Made by a program: the position numbers and the translations under genes
Part shown: positions 1-6,423 of the stretch, piece after piece
How positions within the stretch are numbered: position 1 is the first letter of the stretch
How the letters are laid out: the number at the start of each line of letters is the position of its first letter
DNA from: a bacterium
GTDB taxonomy: Bacteria; Omnitrophota; Gorgyraeia; Duberdicusellales; 4484-171
Direction: 5' to 3'
DNA: 34,868 bases
Assembly (NCBI GenBank): GCA_021796115.1
Contig: JAJYOP010000002.1
Span: 134,842-169,709 of the forward strand
The notes under the pieces: generated by a model
What the model saw: the letters and a program-made list of their open reading frames with translations, nothing else
The model's database searches: none
What the model was told of the DNA's origin: nothing

Positions 1-9
1 CGTATCTAA

Positions 10-885
10 TTAATAAATTAGTTTGTTTAACGGGTATTCGATAATACCCTCTGCCCCACTTTCTTTAAGCAAAGGAAGTAATTTCCTAACTTCCTTCTCC
101 TCTATAATAACCTCTAAGGCAAACCAGTCTTTTAAGGTAAGTGTCGAAATTGTTGGTTTTTTCAATGCTGGAAGAAGAGAAGTTATCTTTTCAATATTCT
201 CTTTTTTGATGTTTAGTTTCAAGCCAACCTTATCTCTTGCCTCAAGGGCGCCCTTTAAAAGAAGTAAAATGTGTTCCATCTTTCTTTTTTTCCATTCGTC
301 TTTGTAGGCGTTTTTATTGGCAATGAATTTAGTAGTGGAAACACAGAGCGTATCGATTTCGATTAAACCATTTGCACGCAATGATTCTCCAGTTTCGGTT
401 AATTCGACTATCGCATCAACCAGGCCAGTTTTCACTTTTACTTCCGTAGCGCCCCAGCTGAATTCAACTTCAACATTTATTTTTCTATCTTTAAAATATT
501 TCTTCGTATAATTTGCCAGTTCGGTGGCGATAATTTTTCCTTCAAGATCCTTCAATTTCCTTATCTTTGAATCCTCCCGCACGGCAACCACCCAGCGTAC
601 CGGATTAAGCGTTCTTTTTGCGTACAAAAGCTCTGCTACCCGCACAACGTCCGAACCGTTCTCTAAAATCCAATCTTCGCCGGTAATACCGCAATCAAGA
701 ACGCCGTCCTCAACGTAGCGGGACATTTCCTGGGCTCTAAGGAGCGTGGGCTTTATTTCGACATCATCTATGGAGGGCGTGTAAGAACGCGAGCTTACCG
801 AGATATTAAAACCGCCGTGCTTGAAAATTTCCAAGGTTTTTTCCTGAAGGCTTCCCTTTGGTATGCCTAATTTTAATATTTTCAC
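10..885 (-). CDS. hisG: ATP phosphoribosyltransferase, long form (HisG)
   Basis: This enzyme catalyses the first step of histidine biosynthesis, joining ATP and PRPP to give phosphoribosyl-ATP in the cytoplasm. The 291-residue length matches the long HisG form, which carries a C-terminal regulatory domain that binds histidine. Visible family segments are the N-terminal GIPKGSLQ, the GITGEDWI block, and the PRPP-binding region GATEVKVKTGLVDAIVELTE followed by TGESLRANGL; the C-terminal LPALKKPTIS matches the conserved start of the regulatory domain. The start is GTG at 883-885 with GGAGG (893-897, minus strand) seven bases away. No other histidine gene is visible, but the window ends just downstream, so operon partners could lie beyond it. 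Family assignment is firm. Confidence 0.96.
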   Translation of the reverse strand: MKILKLGIPKGSLQEKTLEIFKHGGFNISVSSRSYTPSIDDVEIKPTLLRAQEMSRYVEDGVLDCGITGEDWILENGSDVVRVAELLYAKRTLNPVRWVVAVREDSKIRKLKDLEGKIIATELANYTKKYFKDRKINVEVEFSWGATEVKVKTGLVDAIVELTETGESLRANGLIEIDTLCVSTTKFIANKNAYKDEWKKRKMEHILLLLKGALEARDKVGLKLNIKKENIEKITSLLPALKKPTISTLTLKDWFALEVIIEEKEVRKLLPLLKESGAEGIIEYPLNKLIY

Positions 886-935
886 TTTTTAACCTCCATC
901 CCATGTACCCTTATTTGATGCCTTACAAAGTCTAA

Positions 936-964
936 ATTATACAGCTTCTTATTAAGGTTGTAAA
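936..964 (-). promoter_or_regulatory. Sigma70-like promoter of hisG
   Basis: On the minus strand TTTACA (959-964) and TATAAT (936-941) are separated by 17 bp, close to the sigma70 consensus. This would give a leader of about 45 nt before the GTG of hisG, containing the GGAGG site. The left end of the insertion sequence begins about 20 bp upstream of the -35 box, so the promoter appears to have been left intact. Confidence 0.6.
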
Positions 965-983
965 GGAAAAATAGGTAAACGAA

Positions 984-2284
984 TTGACTCACATTAAATC
1001 TAACCCAAAATATTTTATACGGGTATCGTTGACTCATAATTCATCTGACCGAAAATATGCTTCTAAAAGGAGGCATATTTATGAGCCCAGGAGCCCGTAT
1101 GGAATACCTTGAGTCTATAGTTTCAAGATATAAACAATCTTCAAAGAAGCAAAAAACAGCTATTCTTGATGAATTCTGTACGTCAACCGGATATAACCGT
1201 AAGTACGCAATTTATCTTATTTATACTTTTAAACGGTTTACCAAGCAAAGGCCTAAGAAGCGCGGTAAGCCGTCAAAGTACAATAAACCTGAAATTATAG
1301 AGCCATTACGCCGTATATGGCTGGCAGCTAACTTGCCTTGCTCAAAACGGTTAAAAGCCATATTGCCACAGTGGATTGGGTTTTATCACAAAGAATATGG
1401 TTCGCTACCGGTGCCAATCGTACAATTACTGCTTAAAGTGTCTGCGCCAACCATAGACAGGAGACTTAAGCCTTTTAAGGCAAAATATAAAAAACATGGA
1501 AGATGCACTACTAAACCCGGCACATTACTCAAAGAACATATTCTGGTCAAAACCGACCAGTGGGATGAAACAAGGCCCGGATTCCTTGAAGCTGATACTG
1601 TAGCCTTATGCGGCGGCTCATTATTAGGCGATTTTACGTATATTATCGATTATACTGACATCGCTACCACCTGGTGCGAACAACGCGCTGTTTTTGGTAA
1701 AGGTGAAACTGACGTTTTAAAACAAACCAAAGATGTCGAAGATAAGCTGCCCTTCCCTCTCCTTGGCTTTAATTCTGATAACGGCTCTGAGTTTTTAAAC
1801 TGGCATTTACTTAGGCACTTTACTAAGCGTAAAAAGCCTGTTCAGTTTACCCGTTCACGGCCGTACCATAAAGACGATAATGCCCACATAGAACAGAAGA
1901 ACTGGACTCAAGTCAGGCAATGGCTTGGTTATTCAAGATTCGATAACCCCAACGTAGTGCCACTGCTTAATGATTTATTCCGCAGTGAGTGGCGGCTATA
2001 TCATAACTTCTTTATGCCATCAGTTAAGCTCTTAGAGAAAAAACAAGTTGCAGCCAAAACCATTAAGCGTTATGATGCGCCCAAGACTCCTTATCAAAGA
2101 GTTATGGAGTCAAAGCATATACCGGCTAGTGTAAAGCATGATCTCAAAGAACAATTTGAATCTTTAAATCCGTTTACCTTACGAAAGGCTATTGATGCAA
2201 AACTTAAAAAAATTTTCTCTATCTGTACCCTTAAGAACAGACAAAGAACCTAAACCCGTATGGTTAGATTCTAATATGAGTCAA
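984..2284 (+). mobile_element. Insertion sequence with DDE transposase and imperfect terminal inverted repeats
   Basis: The transposase gene is bounded by imperfect inverted repeats. The left end TTGACTCACATTAAATCTAACC (984-1005, written here split as TTGACTCACATT / AAATCTAACC) matches the reverse complement of the right end at 2262-2284 with one indel and two or so mismatches. A second left-end-like copy starting TTGACTCATAATTC lies at 1029-1050, so the true left end could be 984 or 1029. If it is 1029, the flanks CGGGTATCG (left) and CGGGTAAAG (right) agree at 7 of 9 positions and could be a decayed target duplication. The element sits between hisG and a dispersed ACGGATG repeat. Family not assigned. 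Confidence 0.7.
1081..2253 (+). CDS. DDE integrase-core transposase
   Basis: This protein moves the surrounding insertion sequence by cut-and-paste or copy chemistry with a two-metal RNase H-fold active site. Counting from the chosen start, the acidic triad is visible as D172 (in FLEADTVAL), D233 (in FNSDNGSEF) and E271 (in DNAHIEQKN), which is the rve/integrase-core spacing. The N-terminal 70 residues contain a helix-turn-helix-like segment (TGYNRKYAIYLI) followed by a basic stretch. I chose ATG 1081 over the in-frame ATG 1057 because AGGAGG sits eight or so bases before it and the reading frame is otherwise uninterrupted. At about 390 residues it seems full length, so the element may be active. 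It resembles ISNCY/IS481-like transposases but I cannot place the family. Confidence 0.88.
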   Translation: MSPGARMEYLESIVSRYKQSSKKQKTAILDEFCTSTGYNRKYAIYLIYTFKRFTKQRPKKRGKPSKYNKPEIIEPLRRIWLAANLPCSKRLKAILPQWIGFYHKEYGSLPVPIVQLLLKVSAPTIDRRLKPFKAKYKKHGRCTTKPGTLLKEHILVKTDQWDETRPGFLEADTVALCGGSLLGDFTYIIDYTDIATTWCEQRAVFGKGETDVLKQTKDVEDKLPFPLLGFNSDNGSEFLNWHLLRHFTKRKKPVQFTRSRPYHKDDNAHIEQKNWTQVRQWLGYSRFDNPNVVPLLNDLFRSEWRLYHNFFMPSVKLLEKKQVAAKTIKRYDAPKTPYQRVMESKHIPASVKHDLKEQFESLNPFTLRKAIDAKLKKIFSICTLKNRQRT

Positions 2285-2297
2285 CGGGTAAAGACTC

Positions 2298-2460
2298 TTA
2301 TTTTTAAGGACGGATGTCACGGATGATTGTGGATGCATACGGATAATTATAGGTTTTTTATCCGTCTGCATCCGCCCCCTGAATAATCTAGATTTTTATC
2401 TTCGTTATCGCTTGTTTTACATAGAGTTATGCAAAGATACCCTTAAATTTTGGGGAATGT
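2298..2460. repeat. ACGGATG-family dispersed repeat, copy 1 (gene-free)
   Basis: About 163 bp that is nearly identical to 22610-22793. It contains ACGGATGTCACGGAT (2310-2324) and a hairpin with a 16-bp arm, GGATGCATACGGATAA (2331-2346) against TTATCCGTCTGCATCC (2358-2373), 15 of 16 pairs. The remaining 85 bp after the hairpin are also shared with the second copy, which carries a 21-bp insert absent here. The copy lies 14 bp after the insertion sequence and ends 7 bp before the 3' end of the GT9 gene, so it may act as its transcript end. Confidence 0.85.
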
Positions 2461-2467
2461 CCAGATA

Positions 2468-3547
2468 TTACAACAACAGTTTTTTTGCCGCTAAAAATAC
2501 TTCGTTGACTGTTATTTCTCTAAGGCACTGCCGGTCTAAATTGCAGCCACTAAAGCGAAACGATTTATAGCATGGCCGGCAGGAAATGGTTTTAGCGAAA
2601 ACTGTGCAATTATCAGTTAAAGGATATGCCCCATAAACCTTCTCATCCACCGGGCCAAAGAGAACTATCGCCTTTTTATTTAAAGCTTGTGCAATATGGA
2701 AAGGACCGCCGTCATTGGTTATCATAAGGCTGCTTAATGCAATGGCACCGGAAAACTCTTCAAGTCCGATTTTGCCGCATAAATTTATCGCAGCCTGGCT
2801 CAAGCCCTGCAAAATACCTTCGCATAGTTTTTCTTCTGATTTAGAGCCGAAAAGGATAATCTTTACTTTTAACTCATCCTGTAATTTCTGGCAAAGTTCT
2901 AAAAAATTCTCTTCCGGCCAGCGCTTAAAATAAGCGGTGTCGCCCCAGCTATCGCCTGAACCAGGGCAAACCGCAACGGTTTTATCTTCTTTTTTAATAC
3001 CGTTTTTTTCAAAAACCTCTTTTGCCATGGATAGAGTTTCATTATTCAGGAATAAATCGAACCCGTAATCTTTCGGCGAAAGATTTAAAAATTTTAAAAG
3101 TTCAAGATGATACCGCGCCACATGTTTATTGCTGTAGCCTTGAGGCAAATCAATTTTATCCGTAAGGAACCTTCCCCTGTTTTTAAAATTAAAACCAATG
3201 CGCTTTTTTATTCCGCAGGCTTTCAAAAAAAATCCGTATTGCGAATTTAAAGAAAGATCAAAAACTATATCGAATTTATGCTTCCGGATTTGCCAGAAAA
3301 AAGAAAATACTTTTTTTAGAAAGACAATTTTAGAAATTTTCAGAACTTCCCGCCACTCATCTTTTTCAAAAATCAAAACTTCGCTAAACAAAGGATGATT
3401 TTTTAATAATGGATATACTCTGGCATTGCACAGGTAAATGATTGAAACATCTTTGAAGTTTTCCTTGAGATTGCGCACCAGTGGCATGCTGAACAACACA
3501 TCGCCAATGCCGAATGGGTTAAAAATGAGGATTTTCTTTACTTCCAT
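2468..3547 (-). CDS. Glycosyltransferase family 9 (heptosyltransferase-like)
   Basis: GT9 enzymes transfer heptose or a related sugar from an activated donor to a lipid-linked acceptor, classically the lipopolysaccharide core, on the cytoplasmic face of the inner membrane. The 359 residues show the N-terminal Rossmann start ILIFNPFGIGDVLFSMPLV, the central CPGSGDSWGDTAYFKRWP loop, and the C-terminal nucleotide-sugar site with NLCGKIGLEEFSGAIALS, TNDGGPFHIAQAL and VLFGPVDE. A cysteine-rich tail (SCRPCYKS, CNLDRQC) is common in this family. The start ATG 3547 has no Shine-Dalgarno; TATACT lies 6 nt upstream, so it may be leaderless. It stands alone between an upstream divergent regulator and a repeat. 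The sugar and acceptor cannot be told from sequence. Confidence 0.9.
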   Translation of the reverse strand: MEVKKILIFNPFGIGDVLFSMPLVRNLKENFKDVSIIYLCNARVYPLLKNHPLFSEVLIFEKDEWREVLKISKIVFLKKVFSFFWQIRKHKFDIVFDLSLNSQYGFFLKACGIKKRIGFNFKNRGRFLTDKIDLPQGYSNKHVARYHLELLKFLNLSPKDYGFDLFLNNETLSMAKEVFEKNGIKKEDKTVAVCPGSGDSWGDTAYFKRWPEENFLELCQKLQDELKVKIILFGSKSEEKLCEGILQGLSQAAINLCGKIGLEEFSGAIALSSLMITNDGGPFHIAQALNKKAIVLFGPVDEKVYGAYPLTDNCTVFAKTISCRPCYKSFRFSGCNLDRQCLREITVNEVFLAAKKLLL

Positions 3548-3675
3548 TCTTTAAGTATAGCGTAATTTAGGTATAGAAAAAAGAGATTTGTTAAATATTA
3601 TCTGTTTATCGGTTTATAAATTAATTTCTCATTCCTGAAAGATATAACCAAATTTTGCATATTCGCAAAAATCTG

Positions 3676-3703
3676 TTGACTATTTTGTAAAATACGGTAC
3701 ACT
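3676..3703 (+). promoter_or_regulatory. Candidate promoter of the XRE-Fic operon
   Basis: TTGACT (3676-3681) and TACACT (3698-3703) are 16 bp apart and about 40 bp before the regulator start. The -35 box is strong and the -10 is fair. Confidence 0.45.
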
Positions 3704-3741
3704 TTAAACCAATATAAGTTATCTCAAACGAATGCAAAACT

Positions 3742-4347
3742 ATGGGGGGCAGCGTCAGTAAAATGAAAAATATAACAACCTCAGCCAATAAAAACATGAA
3801 TGTCGGTACAGTTATCAGAAAATTACGCAAAGAGGCCGGAATGACTTTAGCGCAACTTTCGGACACAAGCAAAGTCGCCCTGGCAACCCTAAGCCGTATC
3901 GAAACCGGAAAGATGACCGGTACCCTTGAATCCCACATGCAAATCGCAAAAGCCTTTGGCCTGACCTTGCCGCAATTTTACAGCGAAGTCGACAAATTCA
4001 AATCCACCCAAAATAAACCTGAAGAAGAACCTCGCGCAAATCTGTTCGTGCATAGCAAAGGTGCTTCTTCCACTATTTTGACCAGCGATATTTTTAACAA
4101 AAAGATGTTGCCGGTACTTATCGAGTTAAAGCCCGAGGCAAAAACGCATAAAGAAGAATTAAAAATCGGCACGGAAAAATTTATTTATGTTTTGAATGGA
4201 AAGGTTGAAGTTGTTATAGATACAAATAAAGAAGTTTTAGATAAAGGCAGTACACTTTATTTTGTCGCCTCGCAACCCCATTACCTAAAAAATATTGGTA
4301 AAACGGATGCGGCATGCCTATGCATCGTAACACCCGCTAGTCTTTAA
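3742..4347 (+). CDS. XRE-family regulator with C-terminal cupin domain
   Basis: A DNA-binding regulator with a sensor-like barrel. Residues about 20-80 form a helix-turn-helix of the Xre/Cro type (VIRKLRKEAGMTLAQLSDTS, then ATLSRIETGKMTGTL). Residues about 95-200 look like a small cupin, with the KFIYVLNGKVEVVID strand pair and a late QPHYLKNIGK stretch. The usual two metal-binding cupin motifs are weak, so metal binding is doubtful. The start is uncertain: ATG 3742 is the longest choice, ATG 3763 or 3796 would still keep the whole helix-turn-helix; none has a good Shine-Dalgarno. Only 5 nt separate the stop from the Fic gene, so the two are likely co-transcribed. HTH-cupin proteins usually control metabolic or stress genes; here self-control and control of the Fic gene is the simplest reading. 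Confidence 0.85.
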   Translation: MGGSVSKMKNITTSANKNMNVGTVIRKLRKEAGMTLAQLSDTSKVALATLSRIETGKMTGTLESHMQIAKAFGLTLPQFYSEVDKFKSTQNKPEEEPRANLFVHSKGASSTILTSDIFNKKMLPVLIELKPEAKTHKEELKIGTEKFIYVLNGKVEVVIDTNKEVLDKGSTLYFVASQPHYLKNIGKTDAACLCIVTPASL

Positions 4348-4352
4348 ATATA

Positions 4353-5384
4353 ATGAACTCATTTAAACGAGAAAATATCGAGTTACCTTTAAGTGCTGTT
4401 TGGCTTATGAATTCTATAGCTGAATATAAAGGTAAACAGGAACTTTACACCAAACAATCGCCGCAGATTTTAAAAACTTTGCTTGAGACAGCATTAATCG
4501 AAAGTACGGAATCATCTAACCGTATCGAGGGTGTAACCGTCGAACATGCACGATTAAAACCACTCATTATCGGCCATAGCAAGCCGCGTGACCGTTCCGA
4601 AGAAGAAATCGCGGGTTATCGTAAAGCGCTCGACCTGATTCATACCAGATACAAAGCCCTTCGGATTGCTCCGGAAACCATCAAAGAATTACATCGACTT
4701 TGCCGAGGTGAATTAGCAGACGCCGGCAAATGGAAAGAAAAAGATAATGACATTATTCGCAAGCATCCTGACGGTCGCGTTGAAATTATCTTTAAACCGG
4801 TCAGTGCGGCTAAAACACCTGAAGCGATAAAACAATTATGTTTATCTTACGAGCATAGTATCTCACAGCTTAAATACCCTGATCTTTACGCGGTCGCCTG
4901 CCTTGTGCTTGATTTTTTAAGTATTCATCCATTCCGCGATGGTAACGGTAGAGTGTCGCGACTCCTGACCCTGCTTGCGCTTTATCAACATGGCCTTATG
5001 GTCGGAAAGTATATCAGCCTTGAGCGTATCGTTGAACAATCAAAAGAAACCTATTATGAATCGCTCAATAAAAGCTCACAAAGATGGCACGAAGCCAAGC
5101 ATGATACTACTCCATGGTTTAACTATTTCCTCGGAACTGTACTCGCCGCCTATAAGGAATTTGAGGAACGAGCGGAAAATATCAAACCTGCACGAGGAGC
5201 TAAGACGCAATTTGTAATACAAGCAATCGAACGGCGGGTGGGAGAATTTAGTTTAAGCGATATTGAACGAGAGTGCCCAAGCGCTAGCCGTGAAATGATA
5301 AAAATTATATTCAGAGAATTGCAAAAAGCGAAAAAGATTAGATGTCTCGGCAAAGGCAAAAGCGCAAAATGGAAAAAGGTTTAA
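4353..5384 (+). CDS. Fic domain protein (probable AMP-transferase) with N-terminal inhibitory motif
   Basis: Fic enzymes attach AMP, or another phosphate-containing group, to a hydroxyl side chain of a target protein. The catalytic motif HPFRDGNGRVSR is at residues 192-203, with H192 and the anion-binding loop intact. The inhibitory motif (S/T)xxxE(G/N) is present before the Fic core as S55-x3-E59-G60, which marks a class II Fic protein that holds itself inactive. The C-terminal 70 residues (SLSDIERECP, MIKIIFRELQKAKKI) look like a winged helix. At 343 residues it is a typical Fic/DUF4172-like length. It follows the XRE-cupin gene by 5 nt. After the stop come three GGGTAAT repeats (about 5386-5424) of unknown meaning. 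Confidence 0.92.
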   Translation: MNSFKRENIELPLSAVWLMNSIAEYKGKQELYTKQSPQILKTLLETALIESTESSNRIEGVTVEHARLKPLIIGHSKPRDRSEEEIAGYRKALDLIHTRYKALRIAPETIKELHRLCRGELADAGKWKEKDNDIIRKHPDGRVEIIFKPVSAAKTPEAIKQLCLSYEHSISQLKYPDLYAVACLVLDFLSIHPFRDGNGRVSRLLTLLALYQHGLMVGKYISLERIVEQSKETYYESLNKSSQRWHEAKHDTTPWFNYFLGTVLAAYKEFEERAENIKPARGAKTQFVIQAIERRVGEFSLSDIERECPSASREMIKIIFRELQKAKKIRCLGKGKSAKWKKV

Positions 5385-5442
5385 TAGGGTAATAACCTCT
5401 CGAATGGGGTAATAAATAGGGTAATGGATATAAAGAATGCTA

Positions 5443-5940
5443 GGGATGCAGACGGATGGTTACGGATGTCACGGATGATAAATTACTGTACCGCTCATTG
5501 ACTTATAAAGTTATTGGGATTTTTTATAAAATTCATACCGCTCTCGGCTGTGGTTTTCCCGAAAAGATCTACCAGAAAGCCATTGAAATAGAGCTAAAGA
5601 AAGAACGAATCCCATATGAAACTGAAAAAGCGATAAAAGTTGTATATGCCGAAGAGCAAGTAGGCACCTTTCGGCTAGACTTAGTCATTGATAAAAAAGT
5701 AATCGTCGAATTAAAAGCAGTAGATTTTTTGCCTAAAATACACAAAGAACAGTTAATTTCGCAATTGAAAGCTTCACCATATGAGATAGGTCTACTAGTA
5801 AACTTCGGTGCAGCTAAATTAGAATATATTCGAATAATTCGTTCTAAATAATAGTGGATGCATGCGGGTGTTTTTAGATTTATGTGGATAATTGCTTCTT
5901 ATCCGTTTGCATTCGTAATGATCCGTGACATCCGTCCTTA
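5443..5940 (+). mobile_element. Inverted-repeat element carrying the GxxExxY gene (ACGGATG family)
   Basis: The GxxExxY gene is enclosed by repeat arms of the same family as the gene-free copies. Left arms: A, GGATGCAGACGGATGG (5444-5459) and B, ACGGATGTCACGGAT (5462-5476). Right arms: A', ATCCGTTTGCATTC (5901-5914, two mismatches to A) and B', ATCCGTGACATCCGT (5921-5935, exact complement of B). The order is A-B-gene-A'-B', not the nested order of a normal insertion sequence. The right end TAAGGACGGATG... (read on the minus strand) matches copies 1 and 2. I infer an element boundary near 5443 and 5940; no target duplication is obvious. Confidence 0.65.
5456..5851 (+). CDS. GxxExxY family protein (PD-(D/E)XK nuclease-like)
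   Basis: A small protein of 131 residues with the naming motif in GCGFPEKIYQKAIEIEL and a putative nuclease core, FRLDLVIDKKVIVELKAV, where D and E-x-K have the spacing of PD-(D/E)XK folds. The family is classed with nuclease-like proteins but its function is not established. The start ATG 5456 lies inside the left repeat, so residues 1-8 (MVTDVTDD) are translated repeat; no Shine-Dalgarno is visible. The gene ends 3 bp before the next repeat sequences. A later start is not available before the conserved region, which suggests the repeat was domesticated as the translation start. Neighbours on both sides look unrelated, consistent with a mobile cassette. Confidence 0.85.
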   Translation: MVTDVTDDKLLYRSLTYKVIGIFYKIHTALGCGFPEKIYQKAIEIELKKERIPYETEKAIKVVYAEEQVGTFRLDLVIDKKVIVELKAVDFLPKIHKEQLISQLKASPYEIGLLVNFGAAKLEYIRIIRSK

Positions 5941-5969
5941 AAAAACTGTAGCCAAACGGAGGTAGCAAC

Positions 5970-6338
5970 ATGGACAAAAAGAAATTAATCCTCATATGCG
6001 ATGATGAAGAAGGCGTACGCGAATCATTAAACCTCATTTTGGGCGATGACTATAAACTGGATTTTGCCCATAACGGCAATGACGCCCTGCAATACCTTAA
6101 GAAAAATAATCCTGACTTAATCATTATGGACATTAAAATGCCCCAAAAGAACGGGCTTGAAGCATTAAAAGAAATACGCCAGCAAAACTTGAAATGCAAA
6201 ATCATCATGGTCACCGGTTACCAGAGTGTTGAAACCGCATCCGAGGCCAGCAAATACAACATCTTCGAATACATCACCAAGCCTTTTGAATCTTCGGTAG
6301 TCAAAGAAACGGTCGAAAAAGCCTTAAAGAATATGTAG
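5970..6338 (+). CDS. Single-domain response regulator (CheY-like)
   Basis: A receiver domain with no output domain, 122 residues. The acidic pocket is D11-D12, the phosphorylated aspartate is D54 in LIIMDIKMPQKNG, and the switch residues T82 (MVTGYQ) and K104 (YITKPF) are present, so it should accept phosphate from a histidine kinase. GGAGG at 5958-5962 precedes ATG 5970 by 7 nt. The membrane kinase gene at 6424 follows on the same strand after a palindromic repeat, so it is the obvious partner. With no DNA-binding domain, it would act by protein contact or in a phosphorelay. The stop codon abuts the repeat at 6340. Confidence 0.93.
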   Translation: MDKKKLILICDDEEGVRESLNLILGDDYKLDFAHNGNDALQYLKKNNPDLIIMDIKMPQKNGLEALKEIRQQNLKCKIIMVTGYQSVETASEASKYNIFEYITKPFESSVVKETVEKALKNM

Positions 6339-6339
6339 A

Positions 6340-6414
6340 CGGATTCAAACGGATGGCTACGGATGTCACGGATAAATCCATCCGTTTGAATCCGCAATAA
6401 TCCGCGACATCCGT
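6340..6414. repeat. ACGGATG-family palindromic repeat, interleaved A-B-A'-B' form
   Basis: A compact copy of the repeat with no gene inside. A, CGGATTCAAACGGATGG (6340-6356), is the perfect complement of A' (6378-6394, 17 bp). B, ACGGATGTCACGGAT (6359-6373), complements B' (6400-6414) at 14 of 15 positions. A/A' and B/B' hairpins cannot form together without an unlikely long pseudoknot, so they are alternatives. It fills the gap from the response regulator stop to 9 bp before the kinase start and has replaced any ribosome binding site there. Confidence 0.85.
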
Positions 6415-6423
6415 TCCCCCTAT

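Noticed and set aside
5443-6414. Repeated ACGGAT words could be a CRISPR array
   Set aside because: Copies are irregularly spaced, palindromic within themselves, occur in both orientations, and are scattered over the window with genes between them. There is no set of equal spacers and no cas gene.
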